The translations under genes were made by a program, and so were the position numbers. Positions 51,629-61,086 of a DNA stretch of 64,000 nucleotides are shown piece by piece. Within the stretch, counting starts at the first letter, position 1. Each line of letters opens with the position of its first letter. Below the pieces are notes generated by a model. That model saw only the letters and a list, made by a program, of their open reading frames with translations, searched no databases and had not been told where the DNA came from. Source of the DNA: UBA11865 sp963749825 (GTDB lineage Bacteria > Chloroflexota > Anaerolineae > Promineifilales > Promineifilaceae); contig CAVVOI010000009.1 in NCBI GenBank assembly GCA_963749825.1, positions 859,418 through 923,417 on the forward strand, written 5' to 3'.

Positions 51629-54600
51629 TAAAATGGTCTTTGCCCAGATTATCGAGAGCATCCCGTACCGCCAAAATCACGGTTTCGACCTGGAGAGGTT
51701 TCTGGATATAGGCGACCACACCTTGTTTCAAAAACTCTTTTCCCCCGCGCTCCAATGGGTATCCAGTGATGATGATCATTTTTATATCGGATTTTCGTTC
51801 CTTGAGAGCCGAATATAATCTGGCACCATCCATAATCGGCATAACCATATCGCTAATAACTAAATCAACTTTTCCCTGTTTCTTATCGAAGATTGACAAG
51901 GCTTCCTGTCCATTTGCTGCTGCCAGTACCTTATAATTAACCGATCCCAATATTTCGGTCAAAGCTTCTCGAGAAGCCTCATCATCCTCGACCAGTAATA
52001 TCGTTTCGCCGAGACCTGTTCGAATCTGATCAAATTCAAGTCGGGGTTCTTCGTCAGCTGGAGCGATGAACGCCGGCAGGTAAATAGTAAATGTCGTTCC
52101 TTGGTTAAGATCGCTAACAACGTCGATGAAACCTTCATGTAGCTTGACTATGCCGTATACTTGAGCCAGCCCAAGACCCGTGCCACGACCTGTATGTTTG
52201 GTGGTGAAGAATGGTTCAAAGATGCGCGGCAAGTCTTCTGCTGTGATGCCTTCCCCGGTATCGGAAACTGTAATTGCGATCCATTCACCTGCAGACATAT
52301 CCGGTAGAGGGTATCTTTGTTCGGGATCCAGAGTGAGATAATCCATAACAATACATAGTTCGCCTCCCAAGGGCATTGCATCGCGAGCATTAATTGCCAG
52401 GTTCGTTATAGCCTGCTGCAAGCGGCCGGTATCGGCATTTACAAGATATTCTCGGCTGGGTAACTCCGTTTTGAAATCAATATTTTCGGGCAAGGTTTGG
52501 CTCAACGTTCTGACCAGTTCTCGCGCAAATGGCAAGAGATCAACCGGCTTTCGTTCTACAACAGATTGGCGACTGAAATCGAGAATTTGTCGGATTAGCT
52601 CTGAGGCTCTCTCTGCCTGAAGTTGTATGGTGTTTAATCGTTTCTCCTCTTTCTCTGGAAGATCGGGCATTCTCGAGACCAGCTGGGTATAGAGAGAAAT
52701 AACCGTCATGATATTATTGAAATCATGAGCGATCCCGGCTGCTAGCTGGCCAACAGAGGTCAGCCGTTCCTGGGCACGAATATAACCCTCTTGCTTTCTT
52801 GTATCCGTCACGTTTCGCAACATGAGTAGCCAATCCGAATCCCTTGCACTTAAATCCATGGACCTGGACGAGACTTCGAAAATACCTGCCGGTTCTATGG
52901 CTGATATTTCTTGCCAATTTGAGGATGCCGAACCCTTTTGCAGTATATTGTCCATCGAAACGTTACCCAGCTGGTGTAATGTTTCCCCTTGCTGAGCATC
53001 TGATAATTGGGCCAGGTATCTGGTCGCAGCCTCGTTCGCGATTAGTATGGATCGGTTTTTATCAAGTAGAACGATGCCATCTGGAACGAGGTCCACAAGC
53101 TGCTTTAGTTGGGAGGCTTGTGTCCGTGTTCTGGTGAGCAATCTTTGGGATTCGGAAAATAATCGGGCCCTCTCAATGGTCGTGGCCGCCTGATTTGCTA
53201 CTGCTTGGGCAAGTTCAGCTTCTTCTGAACCATAAGCGCCGACACTCTTATTGTCTAGTGTAATAAGGCCAATGGCTGAATCGCGAACCAAAAGTGGAAT
53301 ACCCATCCAACCCTTTGTGTAAGCCGTATCTCCCCATTGGCTGAACGACGATAGTTGTTGAGCATCCTGCAAGACTATTGGCTTGTTTGATGTTAATACC
53401 TGTGATGTAAGTTCTTCTTCTATCGAATATGTTTCTTCAATGACTTTGCTAAGGTCTGGGAAACCTTGTCCAGCAACAGCCTGCAATTGATCTCCTTCAA
53501 TTAGAAAGACACAGGCGCTGTCATAGGGCACCACTCGCCCTAGATGTACCAGAATGCTCTCCAGAACTTGATCCATCTCTAAGGTTGAGGTCAATTCGGC
53601 AGCAACGCTGATTAATGTTTCTGCTTCTTGCCGCCTTCGCAATTCAGCTTCGAGATATTGACTATCTTGAATTGCAACGGCGAGTAGTCCTGCGACTTCC
53701 GTAGCAATTTCCTTTTGATCTTCCTCAAAATCTTCCGAGGTTGTTAGGCCTATATTCATCGAGCCGATCAATTTTCCATGGCTCATTAAGGGAACATTGA
53801 CGAACTGATAAATTCCCTCTTCATGCAATTGGTCTCCCATCTCGGTAGATGGGGGGTCATTTCCGATGATTCGCTCGATATAAATATCACCTGCACATAG
53901 AGCATCAAACATTTCAGCTTCAGCGTCGAGCCTGAAACTGCTGCCTTCGGTAATATGTGTTTCCCCGCGAGAAAAGACAGCTAGTACAGATCCAGTTTTA
54001 GCTCGTAGATCAAGCATAGTTACACTGGCACGGTGAAAGGGAATCAAGCCACTTAAACGCTCCAGTCCCACCCTAGCAATGACCTCCTTAGATCGCGCAG
54101 TTAATATGGCCTGGTCAATTTCTCGGATGATTAATAAGCGCTCGGCGAGTTGACGATAGCTTTTTTCCCTCTCGCTCACAGTAGTTATCAAGCGTGCATA
54201 TTCCAGTGCGATACCGATGTGGTTAACATAGGCGGCGAAGGCAGGCACGTCTTCTTGCCTTAAATCTTCGCCAACAAAGTTGATAACCCCGAACATATCT
54301 CCCTCGATGATTAAAGGGGCAAATATGGCTGGTTTATGGATCAACTTAACCAATAAGGGCTTGCTTTTTTCCTGGGCTGCCTGTGGCATAAGCTGATCCA
54401 CAACAGTTGAAAAATTGGGAACAAAAGCCGGAATTCTATCGACAACCACTTTTTCATAAGCATCAACGGTCGATATGTCAAAGGTTAAGTCGCCAAGGAC
54501 GATGCCCGATTGTAGTTCATACTCTCTCAACAGTTCCAGATCATCATCAGGTAGGATAACTGCACGCATAGTTGCATATCGTCTTGTATCGTCTAGCAGA

Positions 54601-54770
54601 CCGAGCCCTCCGCATAGTCCAAATGCGAGTGTTTGCGCCTTGAAGGCTAACAATACATCGTCTTCTGACCGGGCTGAGCGCTGGATAGAAGTCGCCGCCG
54701 CATTAACGGCCGTAAGGATAGACATGCTCCGCGCAGCACTGGATTCCGCGCTAATGATATTTTTGTTCAT
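51621..54770 (-). CDS. Hybrid sensor histidine kinase (GAF-GAF-GAF-PAS-HisKA-HATPase-REC)
   Basis: 1049 aa, soluble. Three GAF-like domains lie at about 20-195, 215-395 and 405-565, then a PAS-like region near 575-670 (LVPDGIVLLDKNRSILIANEAA). The HisKA H-box is GIAHDFNNIMTVI; the ATPase has NLAINARDAMP (N box), DTGEGI (G1) and GTGLGLA (G2). A receiver domain follows (ILLVEDDEASRE, phospho-Asp in DLVISDMVMPIMDG). No membrane segment, so the signal is intracellular. The downstream CoA-transferase genes overlap this one by eight bases, which hints that the kinase senses or controls that pathway. Confidence 0.93.
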   Translation of the reverse strand: MNKNIISAESSAARSMSILTAVNAAATSIQRSARSEDDVLLAFKAQTLAFGLCGGLGLLDDTRRYATMRAVILPDDDLELLREYELQSGIVLGDLTFDISTVDAYEKVVVDRIPAFVPNFSTVVDQLMPQAAQEKSKPLLVKLIHKPAIFAPLIIEGDMFGVINFVGEDLRQEDVPAFAAYVNHIGIALEYARLITTVSEREKSYRQLAERLLIIREIDQAILTARSKEVIARVGLERLSGLIPFHRASVTMLDLRAKTGSVLAVFSRGETHITEGSSFRLDAEAEMFDALCAGDIYIERIIGNDPPSTEMGDQLHEEGIYQFVNVPLMSHGKLIGSMNIGLTTSEDFEEDQKEIATEVAGLLAVAIQDSQYLEAELRRRQEAETLISVAAELTSTLEMDQVLESILVHLGRVVPYDSACVFLIEGDQLQAVAGQGFPDLSKVIEETYSIEEELTSQVLTSNKPIVLQDAQQLSSFSQWGDTAYTKGWMGIPLLVRDSAIGLITLDNKSVGAYGSEEAELAQAVANQAATTIERARLFSESQRLLTRTRTQASQLKQLVDLVPDGIVLLDKNRSILIANEAATRYLAQLSDAQQGETLHQLGNVSMDNILQKGSASSNWQEISAIEPAGIFEVSSRSMDLSARDSDWLLMLRNVTDTRKQEGYIRAQERLTSVGQLAAGIAHDFNNIMTVISLYTQLVSRMPDLPEKEEKRLNTIQLQAERASELIRQILDFSRQSVVERKPVDLLPFARELVRTLSQTLPENIDFKTELPSREYLVNADTGRLQQAITNLAINARDAMPLGGELCIVMDYLTLDPEQRYPLPDMSAGEWIAITVSDTGEGITAEDLPRIFEPFFTTKHTGRGTGLGLAQVYGIVKLHEGFIDVVSDLNQGTTFTIYLPAFIAPADEEPRLEFDQIRTGLGETILLVEDDEASREALTEILGSVNYKVLAAANGQEALSIFDKKQGKVDLVISDMVMPIMDGARLYSALKERKSDIKMIIITGYPLERGGKEFLKQGVVAYIQKPLQVETVILAVRDALDNLGKDHFND

Positions 54771-54962
54771 TTAGGAACTACTTTTGTCTCATTTTATTGG
54801 CCGAGGCTCAAATTCTTCTCTTATTTTGCGATTTATGTAAATATGTGGGCTGAGAAAACACTCTGGTGGTATTCGTACGTCAACGATCATTCGGGACCGT
54901 ATTCCACAACGCGTCCCTGACTACCCAAGAACAAGCCGCTTGTCGGACAGGATCTACCAAAA

Positions 54963-54982
54963 AGTATATCACAATAGTGATC
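54963..54982 (-). promoter_or_regulatory. Predicted extended -10 and overlapping palindrome upstream of the sensor kinase
   Basis: Minus strand: TGATATACT (-10 TATACT at 54963-54968). ATCAC-N4-GTGAT (54968-54981) overlaps its upstream edge, as an operator might. No good -35 is present, and the leader would be about 190 nt. The rest of the 468-bp gap 54771-55238 shows no gene. Confidence 0.35.
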
Positions 54983-55238
54983 TTGGGCGGTTTCATGACA
55001 GTTCCCAGAAGATTGGGCTGGCGGAAGGGCGATTCTAGGAGAAAAGGGTTCTGCAAAAACTCAAGACCAAGGATGCCCTACCAAATCGCGAACAGATGAA
55101 ACGGTTCAGTAGCTGACTTTTTATCAATTTTGGAACATTTTCTAGGCAGCCCAACAGCAGATATTTACGATCCGAAACCGGCCCGGGGATCTGAAATTTG
55201 GGATTTTCGAACAAAAATCAAAGCCATTTGGGAATTAG

Positions 55239-56168
55239 CTAACGATTTCTGTGGACGACCAGATGGACAAGATTATTTAGCTCATCGCGGGAAGGTGATT
55301 CAGGAATATTTAACAAAGCATCCTGTGCGCGGTGAGCCCATTCATTTGCCTGAGCTTTTGCGATTTCGATGGCGCCAGATTCTCTAAGCTGGGCAACCAT
55401 GATTTTAATTGGGTCTATTCCAGTTGCAGTGGCCCCTTCCAGTACTGTATTTCCGTTCTGGTTTACTACACCACCCATACCCTGAACTACATCACTGCCA
55501 ATTGGCTTGCCTAAGACATCAGGATCACCAACAACATCTAATACATCATCGACCATCTGGAATGCTAAACCGAGAAAATACGCATACTGCGCCAAATATT
55601 CAACGATCGATTCCTCAGCCCCGGCCAATAGTGCCCCCATTTTCGCAGCTGCTTGAAAGAGGCTGGCAGTTTTCCTTTCAACGATCAATTTATATGTTTC
55701 TCGATCAATAGAACCATTCTTAGCTGCCTCAGCTTGAAGGGTTTCACCCTCTACTAATTTCACGCAGGCGTCGGCCATGATGATATTATAGGTCGAGTCA
55801 TATGGCGCCATCAATTCGTATACCTTAGTAAATAGGTAATCGCCTGTCAGCAAGGCAAATGTTTTGCCCCACTGAGCATGGACACTGATTTTTCCCCGCC
55901 TTGTTAAGCTATGGTCGTTAATGTCATCATGGACTAAGGTGGCAGTATGTACAAGTTCAATTGCAGCTGCCAGTGGGATGACCTCGGAAATGTTTTGTCC
56001 ACCGGCGGCAAGGTAGGAGAGGATGGTTAAACGTGGTCTAAGCCGCTTTCCACCAGAATCGACTATATGAAGACTCGCATCCAGCAACAGATTTACGTCG
56101 GTGTTTATAGTCTGGCTAAGTTTTTCCTCGACATCTATGACGCCATCATCAACCTGAGCCAATAGCAT
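55239..56168 (-). CDS. Polyprenyl diphosphate synthase
   Basis: Trans-prenyltransferase, 309 aa, extending allylic diphosphates with IPP. First Asp-rich motif LVHDDINDHSLTRRGKISVHAQWG (DDxxD) and second QMVDDVLDVVGDP (DDxxD) are both intact; GGKRLRPRLT carries the diphosphate-binding Lys/Arg. Small residues before the first motif suggest a long product such as the octaprenyl chain for quinones, but length is only a guess. The gene stands alone on the minus strand. Confidence 0.92.
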   Translation of the reverse strand: MLLAQVDDGVIDVEEKLSQTINTDVNLLLDASLHIVDSGGKRLRPRLTILSYLAAGGQNISEVIPLAAAIELVHTATLVHDDINDHSLTRRGKISVHAQWGKTFALLTGDYLFTKVYELMAPYDSTYNIIMADACVKLVEGETLQAEAAKNGSIDRETYKLIVERKTASLFQAAAKMGALLAGAEESIVEYLAQYAYFLGLAFQMVDDVLDVVGDPDVLGKPIGSDVVQGMGGVVNQNGNTVLEGATATGIDPIKIMVAQLRESGAIEIAKAQANEWAHRAQDALLNIPESPSRDELNNLVHLVVHRNR

Positions 56169-56302
56169 TTTCCGGCCTCGTTCATAACTTTCAAATAATT
56201 TTGAACATTATAGATCGTTCGAAAAATCGCGTCAAGGAATTTGTGAATAATTTCGCAAATGAACGAGTCTTGGACCGGTTACTAATAATCGATTAAGGCA
56301 GG

Positions 56303-56311
56303 TGATATAAT
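56303..56311 (+). promoter_or_regulatory. Predicted extended -10 (TGATATAAT) of xpt
   Basis: TGA plus a perfect TATAAT (56306-56311) lies 80 bp before the xpt start; the -35 region is poor. The transcript would start near 56318, upstream of a strong hairpin. Confidence 0.5.
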
Positions 56312-56337
56312 TGATTATCAATCGGCTGTTGTTGAGA

Positions 56338-56362
56338 CCACAAAAACAGCCCGTTTTTGTGG
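56338..56362 (+). promoter_or_regulatory. Perfect 10-bp hairpin in the xpt leader
   Basis: CCACAAAAAC-AGCCC-GTTTTTGTGG is a perfect 10-bp stem with a 5-base loop, 28 bp before the GTG start. No T run follows, so it is not a simple terminator. It could be a protein-binding palindrome or RNA element. It does not match the purine riboswitch core. Confidence 0.55.
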
Positions 56363-56390
56363 TATACAGAGATAAGCAGAAAAGGGGAAT

Positions 56391-56972
56391 GTGGTGGAAG
56401 AATTACGAGCTCGGATAATTGCAGAAGGACAAAATCTGGGGAGGGGCATCTTGAAGATCGATAGTTTTCTGAATCACCAGGTAGATGCCAGACTAATGGA
56501 AATGGTAGGGAAAGAAATCGCAGAACGATTTCAGGAAACAAGCCCAACTCGAATCTTAACGGCGGAGGTGAGCGGCATAGTTCCGGCAATTATGGTTGCC
56601 AGAGCTATGGAGAATATCCCTGTAGTTTATGCGCGAAAACATAAACCAATCACTATGCAAGAACCAGTGTATATAGAAGTAGCCCCAAGCCATACGAAGG
56701 GTAGTGAGGTGAATTTGATGGTTTCACCTGAATTTTTGCAGGCTGGGGATCGGATTCTCATCGTCGATGATTTCTTGGCGAGCGGCCGGACGATTGAAGC
56801 GCTGGCCCGCATCGTTCAACACGCCGGAGCTAGGCTGGTAGGTATTGCAGCTGTCGTCGAAAAAACGTTTGAGGGTGGCCGAGATGAATTGGCGAAATGG
56901 AATGTGCCCATCTTTTCCGTGGCCACCATTTCAGATATGCGTGCCGGCAAGATCGTTCTTTCTGAGAACTAA
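56391..56972 (+). CDS. xpt: Xanthine phosphoribosyltransferase
   Basis: Salvages xanthine to XMP using PRPP; 193 aa. Features: FLNHQVDARLMEMVGKEIAERF, AEVSGIVPAIMVARAM, and the PRPP loop ILIVDDFLASGRTIEAL. The start is GTG at 56391 (a second GTG follows at once), with AGGGGA upstream. It is followed by guaA, and XMP is the GuaA substrate, so the two genes form a guanine-nucleotide salvage route. A hairpin lies in the leader. Confidence 0.94.
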   Translation: MVEELRARIIAEGQNLGRGILKIDSFLNHQVDARLMEMVGKEIAERFQETSPTRILTAEVSGIVPAIMVARAMENIPVVYARKHKPITMQEPVYIEVAPSHTKGSEVNLMVSPEFLQAGDRILIVDDFLASGRTIEALARIVQHAGARLVGIAAVVEKTFEGGRDELAKWNVPIFSVATISDMRAGKIVLSEN

Positions 56973-57157
56973 GCGTACAACGGTTCCCGCCTTAATAAAT
57001 AAGATCGAGTAAGAGTGATTCGTATCGTAGTGAAACAGCTCTTCCTCAAGTGTGAATTTCCTCAACTATTATATAAAGTTTTTGGTCGGTGTATCCTCGA
57101 GCAACTCGTTTTATCAAAATTGCTTCTATTTATTGAGCATCGAAGGCTGAAATCTAA

Positions 57158-58753
57158 ATGTTTGAAAGTCACCATGACAAGATAATCATCCTAGATTATG
57201 GTTCGCAATACAGCCAACTCATCGCACGCCGTATACGCGAAGCGAATGTGTACTGCGAACTATACTCGTGGAGAGCAGCCTCAAAAATCGTCATGAAACG
57301 AAGACCTAAGGGTTTTATCCTTAGTGGAGGTCCGAACAGCGTTTATGATGAGGGAGCGCCAACTCTACCCGACTACGTGCTTTCTAGCGGTTTGCCCATA
57401 CTTGGCATATGTTATGGGATGCAGCTCTTGATGCATAGGTTAGGGGGAAGAGTTAATCCTAGTCCAGAGCGAGAGTATGGCCCGTCGAGATTGCACGTTG
57501 ATGATCTCAACAACCCCTTATTTTTGGAATGGCGACAGAAGGCAGCAATTATTGGGACATCAGGTGCTACTCTCGGAATTGAACAAGTGTGGATGAGCCA
57601 CGGGGATCGTGTGGAAGAAATCGCCCCCGGTTTTTCCTGCATAGCACATAGCGAACATTCGCAATATGCGGCAATAGCAGACTTGTCTAAAAACTATTTT
57701 GCCGTTCAATTTCATCCAGAAGTAATCCATTCAAAGCAGGGGCAATTATTAATCGCCAATTTTGTCCATCGTGTTTGCGGGTGCCGTCCAGATTGGACGC
57801 CATCTAGTTTCATCATCGATGAGATAAATCGATTACGCGAGCAGATTGGAACAGGTCGTGTCATTCTCGGTTTAAGTGGGGGCGTCGATTCGGCCGTTGC
57901 CGCTGCCCTAATTCACCGGGCAATTGGTAAGCAACTCACTTGTATATTTGTGGACCATGGATTAATGCGTAAGGATGAGGCGTTACAAGTTATAGACGCT
58001 TTCGAGAAAACCTATGGACTGCAACTCGTTGCGGTAAATGCCGTAGAAGAGTTTATGGAGGCTCTTTCCGGGGTCACCGATCCAGAGTCAAAACGCCGGA
58101 TTATTGGCGAACTATTCATCCGGATTTTTGAACAAGAGGCGGGGAAATTAGGACAAATCGATTATTTGGCCCAAGGCACTATCTACCCAGATGTCATAGA
58201 AAGTGCAGCAAAAGATAAACCAGAAGCCGAGACGATCAAGACACACCATAATGTAGGTGGACTTCCAGTTGACATGCAATTCGATCTGGTTGAACCATTG
58301 CGGAAACTGTTCAAAGATGAAGTTAGAGTGATAGGAAAAGAGTTGGGCCTGCCGGAGGCCTTATTGTGGCGGCATCCTTTTCCGGGGCCTGGGTTGGCTA
58401 TTCGCTGTTTAGGAGAGGTATCCTGGGATCGACTAGAACGCTTACGAGAAGCCGATGCGATCTTTGTCCAGGAATTAGCCGAGGCGAATCTGCTTCGGGA
58501 AGCAACTCAGCAAGCATTCGCTGTCCTTCTACCGGTTAGAAGTGTAGGTGTCATGGGTGACGGCCGGACCTACGATGAAGTTGTCGCCTTACGGGCCGTC
58601 ACAACAGAGGATTTTATGACCGGAGATTGGGCCCGCTTGCCGGTTGATTTACTTGCAAGAGTTAGCCAACGTATCGTTAATGAGGTTCAGGGCATCAATC
58701 GCGTGGTTTATGATATAACCTCAAAACCACCAGCGACTATTGAATGGGAATAG
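57158..58753 (+). CDS. guaA: GMP synthase (glutamine-hydrolysing)
   Basis: Converts XMP to GMP; 531 aa. The N-terminal glutaminase has GICYGMQLL (nucleophilic Cys) and FHPEVIHS (His, Glu). The synthetase has the PP-loop GLSGGVDSAVAAAL, and the C-terminal dimerisation domain has RHPFPGPGLAIRCLGE, ending KPPATIEWE. All key residues are present. It lies 185 bp after xpt. Confidence 0.98.
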   Translation: MFESHHDKIIILDYGSQYSQLIARRIREANVYCELYSWRAASKIVMKRRPKGFILSGGPNSVYDEGAPTLPDYVLSSGLPILGICYGMQLLMHRLGGRVNPSPEREYGPSRLHVDDLNNPLFLEWRQKAAIIGTSGATLGIEQVWMSHGDRVEEIAPGFSCIAHSEHSQYAAIADLSKNYFAVQFHPEVIHSKQGQLLIANFVHRVCGCRPDWTPSSFIIDEINRLREQIGTGRVILGLSGGVDSAVAAALIHRAIGKQLTCIFVDHGLMRKDEALQVIDAFEKTYGLQLVAVNAVEEFMEALSGVTDPESKRRIIGELFIRIFEQEAGKLGQIDYLAQGTIYPDVIESAAKDKPEAETIKTHHNVGGLPVDMQFDLVEPLRKLFKDEVRVIGKELGLPEALLWRHPFPGPGLAIRCLGEVSWDRLERLREADAIFVQELAEANLLREATQQAFAVLLPVRSVGVMGDGRTYDEVVALRAVTTEDFMTGDWARLPVDLLARVSQRIVNEVQGINRVVYDITSKPPATIEWE

Positions 58754-58815
58754 TGGAATAGCCTATATTGGGATCGAAAATTTAACCAATAATTGTTGGC
58801 AGATTGGAGGGAAAA

Positions 58816-59760
58816 ATGGATTACGGCGATTTATTCTCCCGGGCGTGGCGCATTGTATGGAATAAAAAATTTATGTTGGTATTAGGGTTTCTTGCCGCTT
58901 TAGGCGGATCCTCATCCAATAACTTCACATATAACTTTGGTCTAAGTGATTTTCCAACCGGCGTAGAATCAAGGATTGAGTCTTTCCTGACGCAATTTTT
59001 GCCGGTGATATTCGGTCTAATTTGCCTGGGATTTTTGATTGCAATCTTCTTATGGCTCCTAAGATTAACCGCTCAGGCTGGGCTGATTGAATCGGCCGCC
59101 AGGCTTGATGCCGGTGAAGATGTTTCCTTTGGTCAAGCCATTTCTTGGGGAATTAGCAAACTTGGGAGAATAGTTGGTATTAACCTTCTTTTGTACGGAC
59201 CTTTTATCATTTTAATGTTTATCCTATTTGTCTTGGGTTTAGCCATCATGGCGGCCACTATTGGTTCAAGCATAGCGAGCGGCGATGAAGGCATCTGGTC
59301 AGTGATCGCTGGCAGTCTGGCTATTTTTATCGTCTGCCTCGGATTAATGGCATGCATCTTAGTTCCAGTATGGCTGATACTGACCGTAATTTATCCGTTT
59401 GCACAAAGAGGGGCCGTGCTTCAAAACTTGGGAGTCATTGAAAGCATTCGGCAGGCATGGCAGGTCATCAAAGCGAATATAGGCGATGTAGCACTATTGG
59501 TATTGTTTTTCATCGCCATAGGCTTCGGTTTTGGTATTGTTATGGCGCTGTTGATGATCCCCCTCGCATTCCTAGCTTTTTTCCCGATGATTATGGAAGT
59601 TATCATGACCGGTAATTTTGATCCTGGCAATATTATTCTTGTTTTATGTGGCAGTTTACTGGTGGCGATCGTCGTTGCACTGATAAACTCGGTCATCGTT
59701 GCTTTCCGGTCGACCACAATTACCCTGGCCTACCAGCAATTCATCGCCAAGGCGAAATGA
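58816..59760 (+). CDS. Polytopic membrane protein (paralogue 1)
   Basis: About 314 aa from the ATG at 58816 (MDYGDLFSRAWRIVWNKKFM), chosen for the GGAGGG just upstream. Roughly six hydrophobic segments. It belongs with the membrane-domain proteins that begin DLFSRAWRIVWNKKFMLVLGFLAAL and have the repeated VIESIRQAWQVIKANIGDVALL segment. No catalytic motif is seen; the family role is unknown to me. A homologue follows 163 bp downstream on the same strand. The role may be structural or transport; I cannot say. Confidence 0.78.
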   Translation: MDYGDLFSRAWRIVWNKKFMLVLGFLAALGGSSSNNFTYNFGLSDFPTGVESRIESFLTQFLPVIFGLICLGFLIAIFLWLLRLTAQAGLIESAARLDAGEDVSFGQAISWGISKLGRIVGINLLLYGPFIILMFILFVLGLAIMAATIGSSIASGDEGIWSVIAGSLAIFIVCLGLMACILVPVWLILTVIYPFAQRGAVLQNLGVIESIRQAWQVIKANIGDVALLVLFFIAIGFGFGIVMALLMIPLAFLAFFPMIMEVIMTGNFDPGNIILVLCGSLLVAIVVALINSVIVAFRSTTITLAYQQFIAKAK

Positions 59761-59923
59761 TATTCGGGCCGGGATTTAGAAAAAGAGTAGATTTTAGCTT
59801 CTTGGAGTATTAAGTTATTCATTTCCGAACTCCTCAAGGTATTTCTTTGTCAGAGCACCTCTGGATTTCGGAAAAGAATTATATTTAAAGAATTAGGAAA
59901 TACACCAGCGGTCGGTTCTTTCT

Positions 59924-60856
59924 GTGCCAATAGGCGAAATATTCAGCAAATCCATCCAGATAATCTGGAACCACAAATTGTTAATTCTCTTTGGCTTCCT
60001 GGCGAGCCTGGCAACTTTTGTGATTAACCTGGTATTGCGTCTTATTTTCGAATCGTTTTTGCTCCTAGATTTCCCGTATTCAAACCTAGATTCCTTCTTT
60101 AATCAATTGCCGTCGGAATATGCAGCTTGGATTACAGGTGGCTTCATCCTCCTTTTCGTTGGATTTGTCGTTGCTTGGATAATAAACACCATAGCCGAAG
60201 GAGCATTGATCAGGGGTGTCAGTGGCAGTAGACAGGGAATTGACCTGACCTTTGGGCAGGCTTGGACGGCCGGCGTTCATTTGTTGAAACAGTTCATTGC
60301 CATTGATACCATCCTGTTCTTGCCGGTCTTTCTGATCTTGCTTCTGATCATGTTGATCGTTTTTGGCACACTTGTCGCTTTAATTTTGGCCGGTCTAAAT
60401 CCAGGTATTTCGATCGGTAATTTGTTGACCATCGGTAGCGCAGGAAGCGTCGTTACCGTTCCTCTCGCTTGCGCGCTCATACCTGTTATTGTCCTGGTTT
60501 ATTTGCTTCGGATATTCGCCTTTCGTGAGGTAGCATTAGCGGATCGGAATAGTGTGGAAAGTATTCGAAACGCCCTGCAAATGATTTGGACTATGAAGGG
60601 GCCGATCGCTATCTTGGCTCTAATGTTATGGGCACTTCGTTATGCTGCTCGTTTGCCGTTCCAACTCTTGTCACTTCTGCTAATAGCACTATCACTAACC
60701 ATTCCTTTTTCGGCACCAGCAAAGCCAATACCTATTGTTGTTTTGACTCTTAGCGGAGTAATGATTGCGCTGTCTACTTGGGTTATTGGTTCCGTGTTAG
60801 TCGTATACACCTCAGCGGTTTGGACCCTGGCGTTCGAGGAATTCTTAGAATCATAG
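59924..60856 (+). CDS. Polytopic membrane protein (paralogue 2)
   Basis: 310 aa, GTG start, about six hydrophobic helices. It shares its layout with the previous gene: PIGEIFSKSIQIIWNHKLLILFGFLASLA, then DLTFGQAWTAGVHLLKQF, and SVESIRNALQMIWTMKGPIAIL. This looks like an old tandem duplication, as the two proteins are clearly different. Function unknown. The truncated hydantoinase reading frame starts 15 bp downstream. Confidence 0.76.
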   Translation: MPIGEIFSKSIQIIWNHKLLILFGFLASLATFVINLVLRLIFESFLLLDFPYSNLDSFFNQLPSEYAAWITGGFILLFVGFVVAWIINTIAEGALIRGVSGSRQGIDLTFGQAWTAGVHLLKQFIAIDTILFLPVFLILLLIMLIVFGTLVALILAGLNPGISIGNLLTIGSAGSVVTVPLACALIPVIVLVYLLRIFAFREVALADRNSVESIRNALQMIWTMKGPIAILALMLWALRYAARLPFQLLSLLLIALSLTIPFSAPAKPIPIVVLTLSGVMIALSTWVIGSVLVVYTSAVWTLAFEEFLES

Positions 60857-60870
60857 AACTTGGAAACCTG

Positions 60871-61086
60871 ATGTCGATTATGGACAAGGACAACGAGGGC
60901 GAAGATAAGGCGAATTCCAAGCTAGGAGTGGATACAGGTGGAACCTTTACCGATTTCGTCTGGATTGACGAAGCCGGCCGGCTGCAAATTTACAAGGAGC
61001 TAAGCACTCCCTACGATCCTGCGATAGCGGTAATAAAAGGTGTTGGATCCCTCTCGATACCTGAGAGAGTTTCTCAGCTAAAATAG
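60871..61086 (+). pseudogene. Truncated hydantoinase/oxoprolinase N-terminal fragment
   Basis: Only 71 codons from the ATG at 60871. KLGVDTGGTFTDFVWIDEAGRLQIYKELSTPYDPAIAVIKGV is the N-terminal ATP-binding signature of HyuA-type hydantoinase A (normally about 650-700 aa). After about base 61050 the sequence no longer resembles the family, and a stop follows at 61084. The opposite strand there is the end of a resolvase-like frame, so the gene was cut by a recombination or insertion event. GGAAA lies upstream of the ATG, so a short peptide may still be made. Confidence 0.85.

Noticed and set aside
55130..55387. 85-codon plus-strand frame near the end of the polyprenyl synthase
   Set aside because: It overlaps the conserved 3' end of the synthase on the other strand, and has no ribosome-binding site or recognisable domain.
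56300..56390. Purine riboswitch before xpt
   Set aside because: The conserved riboswitch core and three-way junction sequences are not present; only a hairpin is seen.
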